From contig OZ023186.1 of assembly GCA_963995505.1 (NCBI GenBank), positions 558,001-622,000 of the forward strand: a stretch of DNA of 64,000 nt. The letters run 5' to 3'. Below the pieces are notes generated by a model. The model saw only the letters and a list, made by a program, of their open reading frames with translations. It ran no database searches and was not told where the DNA came from. A program made the position numbers and the translations under genes. Below are positions 10,036 through 23,431 of the stretch, piece by piece; the stretch's first letter is position 1, and each line of letters begins with the position of its first letter. The DNA comes from Hypericum androsaemum (lineage: Eukaryota; Streptophyta; Magnoliopsida; Malpighiales; Hypericaceae).

Positions 10036-11520
10036 CCATGACAGACTTTTCTCACGGGGCACACCATTTTCTGCCATTTGTTGAAGCAGCTTCTTGATTT
10101 CATCCGCTTCACCTTGCGAGCCAGAGCTTTCAGCAACGAATCGTAATCGTGTGTGCTCGGTCTAAATCCTGACGCAATCATGTTCTAGAGTGTGCTTCTC
10201 GCCTCGTGCAGCTGTCCAAGTTTTGACAACCTGTTGATTAATGTGGAGTAGGTGAATGCATCAGGAGTCAAGTTCATTTGAGCCATATCTGTCAATGATA
10301 GAGGCAGCATCAGGTGGAAAACTCGAGTTCTTCAGTTTCTGAAATAAAGACTTAGCTTGATCCAAGCTATTCTCCTTGCACAATGATGCCGTTAACGTAA
10401 TGCAAGTAAACAACGTCGGGCTAAAGTCGAGAGCTTTTTTATTAGAGAAGAAGCCTCTTGAAGGCGGCCCTCCTCGCAAAGCCCTTGAACCAGAATGGTA
10501 AATGTGATAGAATCTGGATCTGCAAAATCCCTTTGCATCATCAACCTTACCGTTATTGCAAAGTCCCTACATTATCGTTCTAAGAGAGACAACATCTAGC
10601 CATTTCCCATTCTCAATCATCTTTTCCAAGATTTTAATCCATTGATCAGAACATTACATGTCACAATCCCAGGGCCTTCACCATCTTCTAGCATCCTACG
10701 AAACAAGGCCGCGGTATCAGCAGCTCTCCCGTCTTTGCAAAGCCCTTCAACTAAACATATGTTAGTGAAACAAACCATCAGCGGAAGCCCCTCTTTCAAA
10801 TATCATTAACTTAGTCCCATTGCCCCATCTCAGCAAAAACAACAACCAGAGACTTTTGCAGGTATCTAAATCCAGAGGAATCCCTTTCTTCATTATCTCA
10901 TAAAGCAGCACTTTCCCTCTACTGCGTTCTCCTTCTTTACAGAAACCAGCAATAATCAGCGTACCGTAGTCCGTAGATAACACCGTCAACTATCAATCCC
11001 TTTTTCCATCTCCTGCATCACCCTCACCGCACCCTTCAAATTCTCATTTCTACAAAGACCACTCATCACAGCAGTGTACATAACCAAATTTGACTCGTAA
11101 CCATCGTCTTCCATCGCAGCCAACAGATTCGCCACAAGATCAAATCTCCCCTGCATCACCCTCACGGCATCCTTCAAATTCTCAATTCTACAAAGACCAC
11201 TCATCACAGCAGCAGTGTACGTAACCAAATTCGGCTCGCAACCATCGTCTTCCATCGCAGCCAACACATTCGCCACAAGATCAAATCTTTGAGCCTTGCA
11301 GAATCCACCAACAACAGTATTGTAGCTAACAATACCAGGCAAAAACCCATTCCTTTTCATCACCTCAACCCCTGCAAGACCTCACCATCCCTTCAACAGG
11401 ACATTCATCACATACAAGCTTACGCAAAACCCGCATTGCAGCATCAGCCAAACAACCCCAAAGGAACAATTAACCAAACCACTCAAGGATACGAAACCAG
11501 GGGTCGTCCTGGATTAGACT
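10036..11520 (-). pseudogene. Pentatricopeptide repeat (PPR) protein pseudogene
   Basis: PPR proteins bind organellar RNA. The minus strand from about 11500 down to 10036 encodes several 35-residue PPR motifs (GIVSYNTVVGGFCKA, NLVTYTAAVMSGLCR, VCFTNICLVEGLCKDGR, TLFTCITLTASLCKEN), but the frame is interrupted between 11363, 10989, 10799 and 10479. A 130-base unit (FDLVAN.LAAMEDDG...) is tandemly repeated at about 11000-11140 and 11150-11290, adding PPR units. No intact start was found. It is a P-type PPR relic, partly duplicated at 2184-2640. Confidence 0.75.
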
Positions 11521-11540
11521 TGGAAAGCTAAAAAGATGGT

Positions 11541-12238
11541 TTTTTTACTTCACCGGAGCCTGGAGGAGGGAATTTGAGGCGGACCCAGATGGAAGGAGGT
11601 TGGAATCCATCGCTTGGAAGAAGATGGAGGCGGCCCGTTAACTGGGTTTCTAGTTATGGAGAGGAAGGTGAGGATGGATGGAGAAGTGTTTATGCCTTTG
11701 GTGCTAAATTTTAGTGACACTATATATTTATACTATTTTTTCCAATTTAATCTTCATATCTGAATTTTATTTATAAAAAAAACAATTGGTCACGATAAGC
11801 GTAACCAGCCGTTACAAGGACACATACTTGACGACTGTTGGTAGATCTCGGTTGGATGGACTTGACTACGACCGGCCGTACACGACCGTTTCCCCCAACT
11901 CCTCTTCCAAGTCTCTTCACTACCAAGCTTCTTTGGTTTAGTTTTGTTAGCTCTTTATTACTACTCTCTCTCTCTCTAAGAATTAAGTAGGTGAAAAGCA
12001 AAGAGAGCCCCTTCCTTTTCCTTTGTCTCTCTAAAAAATAGAAACTCACCCAACATTGTATTATATTCCATGACTTTACTTTCCTCTTTAGAATTCTAAT
12101 TTTTATAGTTGGGTTTTGCTTTCATCTGAAAATAATACCAAAATAAAAAGGAATATTAAGAAACAAGGCAACCACTACTACTGTTTCCTCTCCTCCCCCT
12201 CTTACCTAATCTATCCAATACCTGAACTGAAGCCACCA

Positions 12239-12274
<36 letters not shown>

Positions 12275-12743
12275 AACAAATAAATAATTTAATAAAATAA
12301 TGGTATAATCATAACAAAAGGCCATCCCTTTTCTGTCTGGTTTCTTCTCAGCAAATAATAGAAGCTAAATACCCATTATTTATAGAGAGACCCACCCGAC
12401 CCTAGGTTGGTTGGTTGGTTGGTTGGTTGGTAGCTTCTACATTACTATTGTAAAGCTCTAAACTTTCCTTAATTCCAGTTCTGGGTTTTTATTCTTTCTT
12501 TCTTCTCCCTGATGATAAAGATTGAGACTTTATTGTTTGAATTTATTGATTTTGAGCGAGTTGAATAGAGTTGGCGTCGTAGTTTCGTTCCATTGCTGCT
12601 TTTAGATTGGAATACAAAAAAAAACCCTAAAGAAAGGCACCAGTGAGCCGATCCGTGCCCAGGTGGGTGGGTGGGTGTCCAAGTTAACTCAGATGAGTCG
12701 GAGAAATGAGAAGCATTGGACTCGCTAGTGTTGCTTGTTGGGG
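11541..12743. promoter_or_regulatory. 5' region and leader of the PH-RhoGAP gene
   Basis: Non-coding. It holds a GA microsatellite (12241-12273), a GGTT tetranucleotide run (about 12407-12431) and pyrimidine-rich stretches typical of plant 5' leaders. No distinct TATA box or uORF function is claimed. Confidence 0.45.
12241..12273. repeat. (GA)n microsatellite
   Basis: About 15 GA units in the 5' leader/promoter of the PH-RhoGAP gene; GA tracts at this position are common in plant promoters and could bind BPC-type factors (inference). Confidence 0.85.
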
Positions 12744-15700
12744 ATGTCGTCTGCTCCGCCTTTAGCGGCTCTCGAGCGCCCCAGGCCCGGTGCTTCCAAT
12801 ACGGTATCGTATCTACCCTTTTGGTCCAAGTCTTAGTCTTGGTCGTTGGATTTAATTGGGTTGCTGAATCTCTGGGGGCTGATGCTTAAGCTTGTTTTGA
12901 TGCTCTGGTAAAGAGTGGTTTCACAGAGCTGTTGTTTGAAATTGCTACGCATGGGAAAGATGAATGTGGGTTCAGGAAACTCGCAATCGGGTTTTGCCTG
13001 TTGTTGGTGGCGGCTGATTCAGTGAATGAGATGAGGTTCTGTCACTTTATTGCTTGCAATTGAGTGATTCGCTCTCATGAACTTGCTAGTTAGCTAAAAG
13101 ATGTGCTCGGCTGGGACTTTGACCCGCTCATCATCTTCATGAATCCTATTTAAGGACTATCTATGTGTTTGTTGCTTGATAGGCAATCTGTGACAAGCTG
13201 CTGAATTAGGTTCTTCAATGTGAGGCTGCCACTATAGAAAAGAAAAATACAAGGTTGCCGTCGAGCTTAATAGGCGTGGTTAATTTGGTATTTGGTTGTG
13301 GAAAATAGATGGGAAATGGATTCAGGGTATGGACCGTCCGTGGTGCTGTTCAGAATTCTGAAAATTATGTTGTTTTGCCTTTCATGATGCTTCCAGATGA
13401 CTCCGTCGCTATTTCTCGAGTATGGAATGTAACTTTGAGATTGTGTTGCAGGTTTTCAAGAGTGGCCCACTTTTCATATCGTCAAAAGGTTAGTCCCAAA
13501 TTCATTCTTGCTGATCTTTCTCGGAAAAGTTCTTTATTTGTTAAGTGAGTAATCAGCTACTGAAGTTAGTGCATGTTGAATGTCTACAGGGATAGGTTGG
13601 AAGTCATGGAAGAAACGATGGTTTATCCTCACACGCACTTCCTTGGTGTTCTTTAAGAACGATCCTGTTAGTTTCATCCACTCTCTTTTCTATTCGAATT
13701 AGCAACTAGAAAGCCTAATCTTCTAATTCCCCTTTCCCATGTCGGTGTAATTTAGCTTGCGTAGTTTTGTAATTGCATACATGCTGCTACATTCTTTGAA
13801 GTCCAAATAGCTGCTATGAATCATTTATGGTCACTTGATTTACGCTTTGGATCACACGGTTGATAATTCAACTTTGGATTGACAAGTTACTGAAGAGACC
13901 GCCCTTGCTGTTTACCCCTTTTTTATAATTGTGGGCCGACGGATCAATTCTGACGATCTGTCTCGAGTCCATCTTCTATGTGCATAACACAACACAATGG
14001 GGTTCATCATCTTTTATTCAGATTGCTGGGTACTGTCCATGGGGATGCATTTGTGGCTTAGAGATGCACTTTCCACCGTAATGCTTGGCAAATTATGGGG
14101 ATGCATTTGACCTGAGTAGAAACTTTTTAGAGTGCTTTGACTAGCGGTAACATGATTTGTTATTCTGCAGAGTGCACTGCCGCAGAGAGGTGGTGAAGTG
14201 AATTTAACTTTGGGGGGCATTGACCTTAATAATTCTGGGAGGTACTGTCGAGACATCAATTTTTTCTTCTCTTAACTTTTGTCGAACTTTGTTATATGGT
14301 TAGGTCCTAAAACGTCATGGCTATTTATTTTTGCAGTGTGGTTGTCAGAGAAGACAAAAAATTATTAACTGTCTTGTTCCCTGATGGGCGTGATGGACGG
14401 GCATTCACACTTAAGGTTCTTTCTTATGTGCTATGCTATCTTCTATTAAGTGTTGATATGGTGGTACACCTTTTCACCTTCTTCATGTTCTCTTCATTAC
14501 AATATATGTAGCTAATTCCTTCATTAATAGCTGTTATGGAGAGGATAGTTATAACCTCCCTCCTTAATATTTCAGGCTGAGACCTCAGAGGATTTGTATG
14601 AATGGAAAACAGCTCTTGAGCATGCCTTGGCACAAGCTCCTAGTGCTGCCCTTGTCGGACATAATGGAATATTTCGGGCTGATACAAATGATGCAATTGA
14701 TGGGTCTTTCAACCAATGTTTATACTTAACCTTTTCCTTTCCCGTCTGTTATTTTAATATGCTTCATTTAGTAGAATCCTGATTCCATGATTTTCATTTA
14801 CGAGCTTCACATTTTGCTTTGTTCAACTTGATCAGGGAGAGACAAGCGTCCTGTTAAGTCCATGGTTGTGGGGAGGCCAATCTTGCTTGCCCTTGAAGAC
14901 ATTGATGGCAGTCCATCATTTCTTGAGAAAGCTCTTAGATTCCTAGAGAAATATGGTCAGCAACATCTCATTTTTTTCCTATGTGTTATGGTGCTAAGCA
15001 TTGTAAGTCATAGCTCATCCTAAACAGCCTAATCTAAAGTGCTTAAGCTCCTAAAATAAGCAGTTTTATTTCTAATAGGTTATGGCCATGCTAATGCTGG
15101 ACAAACCTTTGACACCTTTCTTCCTCTAATTTTTACTTCCTCAATTTGTTTTATCTGGCTCATCTTTCATGAGTTGAAGCTATCTTTTGCTTGCTTTAAC
15201 TTTCCTCTTTATGATTTGTTGGTGCTTTATCGAGCAGTATGCATAAGCACTTTCGTGATCGTCTTTTTTTTTTCCCTGCAGAAGTAGCTAATATGCATTT
15301 TTTGTCTCAATAGGAATCATGGTTGAAGGCATATTAAGACAATCTGCAGATGTTGAAGAAGTTGATCACAGAGTCCAAGGATATGAACAAGGTATGCTCC
15401 CTGTTTGAGTTACGAATCTAATAAATGCTTTTGATAGAAAGACGGAATATTTCAATCTTTCTGTCTTGATTTTTTAGCCACATCAGCAGGGCCAAATCTC
15501 ACATTTGCCCCAATCATTTCCAAATTATCCATCACTTATTACCTTTAACACTGCTAGGCATGATTGAATTTGAGCCAGACGAGGATCCACATGTTGTTGG
15601 GGACTGTGTGAAGGTACTTTCTTATACTTTGGATTGGTAAGTTGTGATACTCAAATGTGTTCAGAGTTAAATACTAATGTTAGCCCATGAATTTGTAGCG

Positions 15701-18700
15701 TGTTCTGAGGGAGCTTCCATCTTCTCCTGTTCCAGCATCTTGCTGCACGGCACTGCTGGAGGCTTATAGTAAGTTTTAACTTCAGAACTCTTTCTTTTAT
15801 TTATTTGCATATACCGGTATTGATGCAAGTCTCATAAACTCTTTTGAATCACAAAAGGAGTTGAACATTCTTGCAAGGTCGAGTTTCAGTGTACTGATTG
15901 GTTTAGTCAACCCTTCAAAGACCTTTCCTGATTTTGCAAATTATATTTTGGGGAATATGATGTCGGAAATTGTAATAGCAATCATCTTAAACTGGAAACA
16001 TAGCTAGAGGTGGAAACTTTGGAATGTATATTGCTGGTTTGCAAATCAGTTTTAAGAGTCTTGCAAAATATCATTTTGTTAAAGCAAAGTGCTTATGTGC
16101 AAGAACCATCAAATCTGTGAATGTACTGTTATTCTTGTAAGGCATATGGCTAGATATTAATCTAAGTCGTCTGCATTTTATTGTGTAAGAATCTGATCGG
16201 AAGGATGCTCGAATAAACTCTATGCGTGCCGCTATAGTGGAGACGTTTCCTGAACCTAACAGGCGCTTGTTGCAGAGGTAGTCCATGTGGATCTTTTCTT
16301 TCCTTTGAATTGGCCTTTGCATAAGCAATTACTCTTTAACCTACTTAGTTGGTGACCAGAGACACTTGATTTCCTTTCACTAGCCTTAAACATGTCCAAT
16401 TCTCAGTGATTGAAATGAGTTCCTTGTGTTCTCTTCGTCTCACAGAATACTGAAGATGATGCATGCTATATCTTCTCATTCTCTTGAGAATCGGATGACT
16501 CCATCTGCTGTTGCTGCTTGCATGGCACCTTTGCTATTGCGTCCCATGTTAGCTGGTGAATGTGAACTGGAAGATGATTTTGATACAAATGGTGACAATT
16601 CGGCTCAGCTTCTGGCTGCTGCAAATGCTGCTAATAATGCTCAAGCCATAATCACGACTCTGTTAGAGGAATATGAGAATATTTTTGATGTAAGATGCAC
16701 TCAACGCCTCTGTGTCTGCGTACAACTTTCCTTTTCGTCTTTGAATCATGTGGACCAGCTATCAGTTAAAGTAGAGCCAGTGGAATCTGTCAACTGCCAT
16801 GTCCGTCCAGTGATCTTTATTTTCTATGTTCCTGTCAAGGCTTGTTAAAGTTGTGTCAATGCATCCACCATGTCTGTGACTCTCGAAGCTGTTGCCTAAA
16901 ACATGTTCGGTACTTGCACAGAGAATTTCCCTGTGACCATTGGGAATGTTCTTTCTCAATTGATGGCTATTATAGTAATTTTAGGCTTACAATTTTTTAA
17001 AAGTTATCATGTGCTTTCAGATTTATCATGGGTTTCATAGATTATTTTTGCTTGCGGGAATCACTCCTTTATCACCGTCAATGTTTCGAATAACTACTCT
17101 GTCTTTTCAGGACGAAAATCTGCACCGGTGCTCAATTTCAGCAGATTCTCGAGTTGATAACAGTGGCAGTGAAGACTCAACAGATGATGAAAATATAGGC
17201 ATAAAGGGAAATGGGTACCATGATGCAGAAAACGAAGTTGACCCAGAGACAGATTACGAACCTGAGCGTGTACTGAGTGGAAAGTTTAGCGAAAGCAGTG
17301 GTTCTGCTTGCAGCGATCTCTACGATCATAAGGTTACCTCTCTCAGTTTATATCGAATATGCATTGTGTTTGCTTATCGTCTACTGCCTTTTCCTGTGAG
17401 AAAAGGCCATCGATTTTGTTGAAGCTGTCGATACCAACTTTGTGCCTGAAGGGAAATGGAATGCTGCAGTTTTTTCTTTTGTTACAAGTCTATTGGATCC
17501 TTTACCAGACCCTACATTTGTCGACAACATAAGATGGTTCTACCCTTCTGTTAGTATTTGCTGGATGATGATTAGCCCACCTACCTGTTAAAAATACTGA
17601 TTGATAAGATTCTGTTTCTTCCAGGCATTTGGTGGTGATGATTTTGATGTTGAATCAGCAACTAAGAATCATCCTCCAGCTGAGACTCAGAGTTCAAGCA
17701 TACCTCCTGAGCCTCCGAAAAACAGAGAGCCTAATGTCCAATTTGTGGAGCAACAAAGCAAAGCGAAAAAAGGACATGAAAATTCAAGTGGTCGCCATGA
17801 TGTTTCGAGTGCCCTGCCTGGTGATTCCTATAGATTAATGGGGGAGTTACTCTCTTCCATTGATGCGGTACCCCCTTTAACTGTTTCTGGACTTGAAACG
17901 TCTGCCGAGAAGCCTGTTGGTAAAGTTGCTGCTTCCGGTGCCAATGGAAATGGAAAGCGATCAACATTTTGGGGAAGGAGTAACGTAAGTCACCAATTGG
18001 CACTCTTTAGGCACTGAATTACAAGCGATGCATCACAATTGGAATTCATTTTACCACGATTTGATAATGTTACGATTCCCAAATTTTGCACATCATTGTT
18101 GTTATGGTTGCAACTTGCTGGGGTTCTAGTTCTCGGACATGACTTAGTGTAAATTGGATTTTATGGCTGAACAATAGTTGCTCTTTGTTCAGGCGAGGAA
18201 GACACCTTCGATGGAGTCAGTTGATTCTTCCGGAGAAGAAGAGTAAGTTATCCACAAAACTCGTCATCTTGATGTCATTTAATGTGCTCTGGCATTATGT
18301 TTCACATGATTTTGTCCATGATTCCCTTGAATCGCATGTTTAATTTGATCTGTTCCATGCAATTGATTAGATTTATATACCACAAGAATGAAATACATTT
18401 ACCTGGTTGCTATATCTATTCTCATACATTTGCAAGTTGTCGGTGATTTTATCTTGCCCTTAGTTGGCTAAAATCTCCGAGAACTGTGAAGGAATCATGT
18501 TTTGTGCAACTGGCTTGACCCTCGTTATAAATTGTTTCAATTTGTTTGACTAAAGTGGCAATTTTTTCAGGCTTGCAATCCAGAGACTTGAAATTACCAA
18601 GAACGACTTGAAGCACAGGATCGCAAAGGAGGTACTATTTTCTTTTTCTTTTTCTTTTGTTTGTATTGATGGATCATGGACCACGAGTATGCTTACCTGA

Positions 18701-20520
18701 CTTTTGGCTCCTTGTCCATTCAGGCTCGAGGGAATGCTATTCTGCAAGCTAGCTTGGAGAGGAGAAAACAAGCCTTGCATGAACGTCGCCTGGCACTTGA
18801 ACAAGATGTACTTTCTACCAATTGATTTCCTATTGGCCTTCTCTCAGTAATTTCACTGTGGAGTTGTGTATTTATTCCCAATTATAGTCCAGTTGATAAG
18901 TGCATGCTGGTTCTACTTTGTAGGTTGCTAGATTGCAAGAGCAACTGCAAGCCGAAAGAGATCTTAGGGCAGCACTGGAAGTTGGTTTGAGCATGTCTTC
19001 TGGGCAATTCCCGGGTTCGTGTGGCATGGATTCCAAGGTCAGTATGGATGTTGAGTGACTTATGCTATATTCTTTTGTCTTCTTCTTTTTTGGGTCCGGT
19101 GTGATGTATTCAATGACATAAATACAACAGACAAGGGCCGAGCTTGAAGAGATTGCTCTCGCCGAAGCCGATGTTGCCAGATTAAAGCAGAAAGTAGCAG
19201 AGCTTCACCATCAACTTAATCAGCAAAGGCAGCATCAATATGGATCCATCCCTGATCCGTGTGATCACTGTCAGCACGTTCCAAACCCAAACACCCAGCA
19301 GTAAGCCTCCTTGGCTCATTTCATTCATCTCTAACTGTCATGGTTGTGTCACAGTATTTCTAACTACCCGAGGGGACTGGGCTATGTGATATATGGGGCC
19401 AGAGATGGGTTATAGTGAAAGAGTCGATAAACAAGGATTTCATGCCAATTACTAATATTCAATGAGGAAAAGGATCCCATTTGACAGAAGCAAAAGAAAG
19501 TTTGAGGGTACACTGGCTACGGATATCTCTGTTATAGACTCTATTTCCTCGTTGCGAGGCATATTGTTTATACCTTTGGTTCAATGGCTTGGATCTTCCT
19601 CGTACCCTTTCTATATCTATCTCCATTTTGTACTTGGAAGATTGTTGATTTTTTCGCGGGAGGCTAAATATCTTTTCGTCACATATCTGTTACTTGCAGG
19701 AGATTTCTTCAGCAAAATTTTGATACCACCCTTGCTTTTGTTAACCATGAAAGGAAACAAAGAAATGAGGTACTGCCATTGCCACATATATGTTGAAGAA
19801 ATTTTAGAAATAGATGGCCTGAAAAGGAATGTATGCTGATCACTCAACTCCTCCATCTTATATCATTCCGAAACTCCAAAATCTCTGCCACATTTTAATT
19901 GCTTGATGTCTCAATGTACAACTTTTGGGTGGCACTACTTTCATTTTTGGAAGCGCAATGAATGTCGGTGAACTGAACAATTATGAGATCTTGCTAACCT
20001 TCATTGTATGATGGTGATGAAATCGCAACATAACGTGCAGGAGACTGTGCTGGGTTCTGATTGGAGGAACATTAAAGGACAAGAATTGGCCAGTGGCAGT
20101 GAAGGCAGACAGCCTAACTGGAAGCAGCTAATGGAGTCTACGAGCTTCAGTGACTCTAAGAGTACCGAGGCATCTACATCCGTTTCCGTGGATGAGCTCT
20201 GTGGCGTTGATTCTGCACCATCTACTTCCAGAGCTGTAGATGCAAGTTGCCGGATCCTAAATAGCAATTGAGATAAGATTATGGTGTCTTTTAGTATGCC
20301 TTAACTTGGACATATGTGCCTTGGTTTGCAGATGATGGACTATCCAAGACATCCATCAGCCGCGTCGTCTGCTTTGGTAGAGTTGACAACTCGGCTCGAT
20401 TTTTTCAAGGAAAGACGGTCGCAGCTAATGGAGCAGCTACACAACCTTGATCTGAACTACGGCAACAACAACCCGTCACAAGATTTCGTATACAGACCGC
20501 CATCCCCTCCATGGAATTGA
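12744..20520 (+). CDS. PH-domain Rho GTPase-activating protein (PHGAP1/PHGAP2-like, plant RopGAP)
   Basis: It switches off plant ROP GTPases by stimulating GTP hydrolysis and acts in polarity and cell-shape control at the plasma membrane. I reconstruct 22 exons giving 880 residues: 12744-12803, 13452-13488, 13590-13666, 14171-14241, 14337-14415, 14576-14717, 14836-14955, 15314-15391, 15558-15613, 15699-15768, 16190-16277, 16446-16689, 17111-17332, 17625-17984, 18193-18242, 18571-18631, 18724-18807, 18924-19037, 19131-19300, 19700-19769, 20041-20241, 20332-20520. All phases join. Order: PH domain (residues about 20-125, VFKSGPLFISSKGIGWKSW), RhoGAP domain (about 165-350) with the arginine finger in EGILRQ, an acidic linker, coiled coil (about 585-725), and a C-terminal coil ending RPPSPPWN. 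The last intron appears to use a GC donor (20242). The layout matches Arabidopsis At5g12150/At5g19390. Start and stop are clear; no lesion seen. Confidence 0.95.
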
Positions 20521-21370
20521 GACCCGCTCTAGGAAGAAGAATCCTGTTTGTTGTACATTCTTTGGTATTGCATATAGTTTTATCCCTCGTCTTCATCTTC
20601 GTTTGGTTCCTCGCTCTTCTTCCTTTGGTTTCCCATTTAGTAACATATGATAGGGCCGATAATTTTACGTGCATTTTTGTGTTAGATTTGTGCCGTCTTT
20701 GTTATCATTCGTAATGATGTTGGTGTTTCTTGTGGATTGCGGTCCAATGTGTATTTGAACGAACACCTACACTATGGATAGTGGGAAACATGTTGGTATC
20801 TACTTTGTACTTGTTTGATGAGATGAGAACTCTTGTGTATTGGACATCGTACGTTTTGTTGCTGAACTCTGGGCACTCATCCTAAACCTCGAGCTGACAT
20901 GGGAGCATGGTTTTGGGTGAGTACAAGGGGAGGTGGACTCATTCTTAACTATACTCTGTATTGGCCGGGATCACCTTTCAGCGACCTTGATCCACCGAGC
21001 AACAGAGCACTTTTGGGTTGTGATTGAGAGATTCGTAATAGCATACTTGGAAGGAGGAGAATCATGTAGCTGGCTACCTCTCCAAATTTGTCTACAAACT
21101 AAAAAGCACCATCATCCTCGTTCTCGTGATGAAAAAAAAAAGCATACCGACCTTTTTTTGGTGAGATTTAAATTGTTTTCACAATTTCGGATCTTGGACG
21201 ATCATAGGATTTGATCCTCTCACCTCATGCTTAAGGACTGACACTGTATCCATCAAATCATACATGAGTTGGTAAAAGCATACGACCTTAGAAACATAAG
21301 TGTTGGCAAACTCATCTTCTACCTTACATGTCTCGTTGCAGTTGATAATTGCTTGGTCTTCGAATCCTGC
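20521..21370. other. 3' UTR of PH-RhoGAP and following spacer
   Basis: Roughly the first 250-300 bases are likely the 3' UTR (T-rich). Beyond that nothing coding is recognised. Confidence 0.45.
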
Positions 21371-21834
21371 GGCAAGTAATCTGTCCCTGGTCCCACCCGT
21401 TATTAGGTACTATTTGTGGGTGGTTGGTTTCGAATTAAAAAAATAAGGCAGAGCAGGAAAAAAAGAGAATTAAATTTGTAAGGTCACGTCCTATCAGACA
21501 CCCTGTAGTTGTCGCGTATCGGAGACCGATGGTCAATACCCAAAACCCGTTTTCCACGTGACTACCAGTCAAATTTGTAATTGATTGGCCAATGATTATT
21601 GATCTACCACAAGATATTAAAATATCTATAAAATTGATTAATTAAAATCTGAGTTTCACGTATATTTTTTTACAAAATTAAGACAAAGTTATCTGTGACA
21701 GTGTTAAATTTGTTAATAGAGTGATGAATGATTGCAACACATTACTCTGTGGCGATTCTCTAGGGTTATCAGAAAATCTACGCCAACGACTTGCGTTAAT
21801 TTCCGGCAGTAACTACTTGTCATGGAATTTTTTT
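21371..21834. repeat. Upstream flank of P450 copy 1, shared with 39300-39470
   Basis: Blocks such as tagttgtcgcgtatcgg, aaaacccgttt and ttgattggccaatga occur in the same order at 39355-39460, upstream of P450 copy 2. This marks the left side of the segmental duplication that carries the P450 and KS copies. Confidence 0.65.
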
Positions 21835-22183
21835 GGAAAAAGTCCACTTTAGTACCCTGTGGTATCGCCCAAAATCACTTTAGTACCCTGTGGTAAAAAA
21901 CCGACCAATCGAGTCATACTTATTCCAATTAACATCAAAAAGGGCCTCGGGCAGCTGCCCGGACCCGCCCAAACCCTGCCCGGGCTACGTGGCACCACGT
22001 CATCAAGTTTTGGTGACGTGGCTGGCCACGTAGTCCGGGCAGGGTTCGGGCGGGTCCGGGCAGCTGCCCGCGGCCCTTTTTGATGTTAATTGGAATAAGT
22101 ATGACTCGATTGGTCAGTTTTTTACCACATGGTACTAAAGTGATTTTGGGCGATACCACAGAGTACTAAAGTAGACTTTTCCC
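21835..22183. mobile_element. Foldback MITE (Mutator-like by its 9-bp target duplication)
   Basis: The 349-bp element is an almost perfect palindrome: arms about 21835-21990 and 22030-22183, starting ggaaaaagtccactttagta and ending with its complement. It is flanked by identical 9-bp aattttttt (21826-21834 and 22184-22192). The centre is GC-rich (cgggcagctgcccg). There is no coding capacity. The terminal sequence ctttagtaccctgtggtat is shared with the larger element at 36229-37710, which carries host-gene pieces. Confidence 0.88.
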
Positions 22184-22192
22184 AATTTTTTT

Positions 22193-22845
22193 CGAAGGCA
22201 AATATTATTAATCTCTTGAAATATATAACCTATTTAATATAGTATTATTCGTGCCATATTAAAAATAGAGTTGCGACCGTTAGATTCGTTAAAACCCTAC
22301 CACACCAAAGTGTATAGGAAAAAAAAAGTTTTGGTAGTTGTCATGGAAATTGAAAACAATCTCCACGCCATGAAATGCGTATTTTCTTCACAAAGTAATG
22401 TCTAGCAAATCTTGTGTTCCTTACAAATTTTTAGTAAAGTAGATAAATTATGTTTTTCCGCTCAAATATTACACCTTAAATGCTTGAAAAATGGGGCTGG
22501 ATTAGGTCTAGAAGTCCAATCTCGTACCCATATAGACAAGGGTAAAATAGTCAAAAGAAAGGGAAAAAAAAGATGGGGACGCGCATGGGACAACTTAACG
22601 TGCGGGTGGGCCGTGCGAGAGCTCGACTTGCGCGTGCAATCCACTTCAAAACGTTCATGCTCAAATATTAAATATATGGACCCTTTTGTCCATATTAAAT
22701 ATTTAATAACAGTTCATGATTAAATAATAGTCCTGCCAAATTTTTTTTATCTTGCACTTAAATTTTTTTATTAAATATTTGACAAAACGATGTTATGACA
22801 AATTGGAATGATTTTTTATTATTTATTTAATTTGTCATTTGTTCA
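22193..22845. other. AT-rich intergenic
   Basis: No gene recognised. A short stretch (catgaaatgcgtattttc) near 22370 is shared with the flank of P450 copy 2 at about 39455. Confidence 0.4.
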
Positions 22846-23431
22846 TAATTGGACATGACATTTTATCGTTACTGGAGATGCCATTTTATCTTAATTAGGC
22901 ATGCCATTTTATCGTAACCGAACCTGTCATTTGGTCATAAGTGGGCATGCTATTTTATCGTTATTGGGCATGCCATTTTGTCATAACTAATCATGCTATT
23001 TTATCATAACTGGACATGCCATGACCATAAGCGGGCATGGCATTTTATTGTAACAGATCCTGTCATTTGGTCACAAATGGGCATGGCATTTTATCGTAAC
23101 TGGGCATGTCATTTTATCGTAATCAGACATATCATTTTATTATAACCGAGCATGCTATTTAAGAGCCTGCCATTTGGTCATAAGCGGACATGTCATTTAT
23201 CGTTACCGGGTCTATTATTTTATCGCAACCAGGCATGGCATTTTATCGTAACCGGATATGCCATTTAATCGTAATTAGGTAAATACAATTTTATCGTAAT
23301 CGCGCCTGTCATTTGATCATACCCAGATATGTTATTTTATCGTAACTCGACCTGTCATTTAATGATAACCAGAGTGCCATTTTATCATAATCGAGCATGC
23401 CATTTTATCGTGATCGGGCTTGCCTTTTTGT
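22846..23431. repeat. Degenerate minisatellite, unit about 20-24 bp
   Basis: The motif family is CATGCCATTTTATCGTAAC plus a few variable bases, repeated about 25 times with drift (gtcatttggtcataagtggg, catgctattttatcg). There is no constant spacer, so it is a tandem repeat array. It ends about 800 bp upstream of P450 copy 1 and is not seen upstream of copy 2. Confidence 0.85.

Noticed and set aside
22846..23431. CRISPR-like array
   Set aside because: The repeats are tandem and drift gradually with no unique spacers, and the genome is a plant nucleus. It is a minisatellite.
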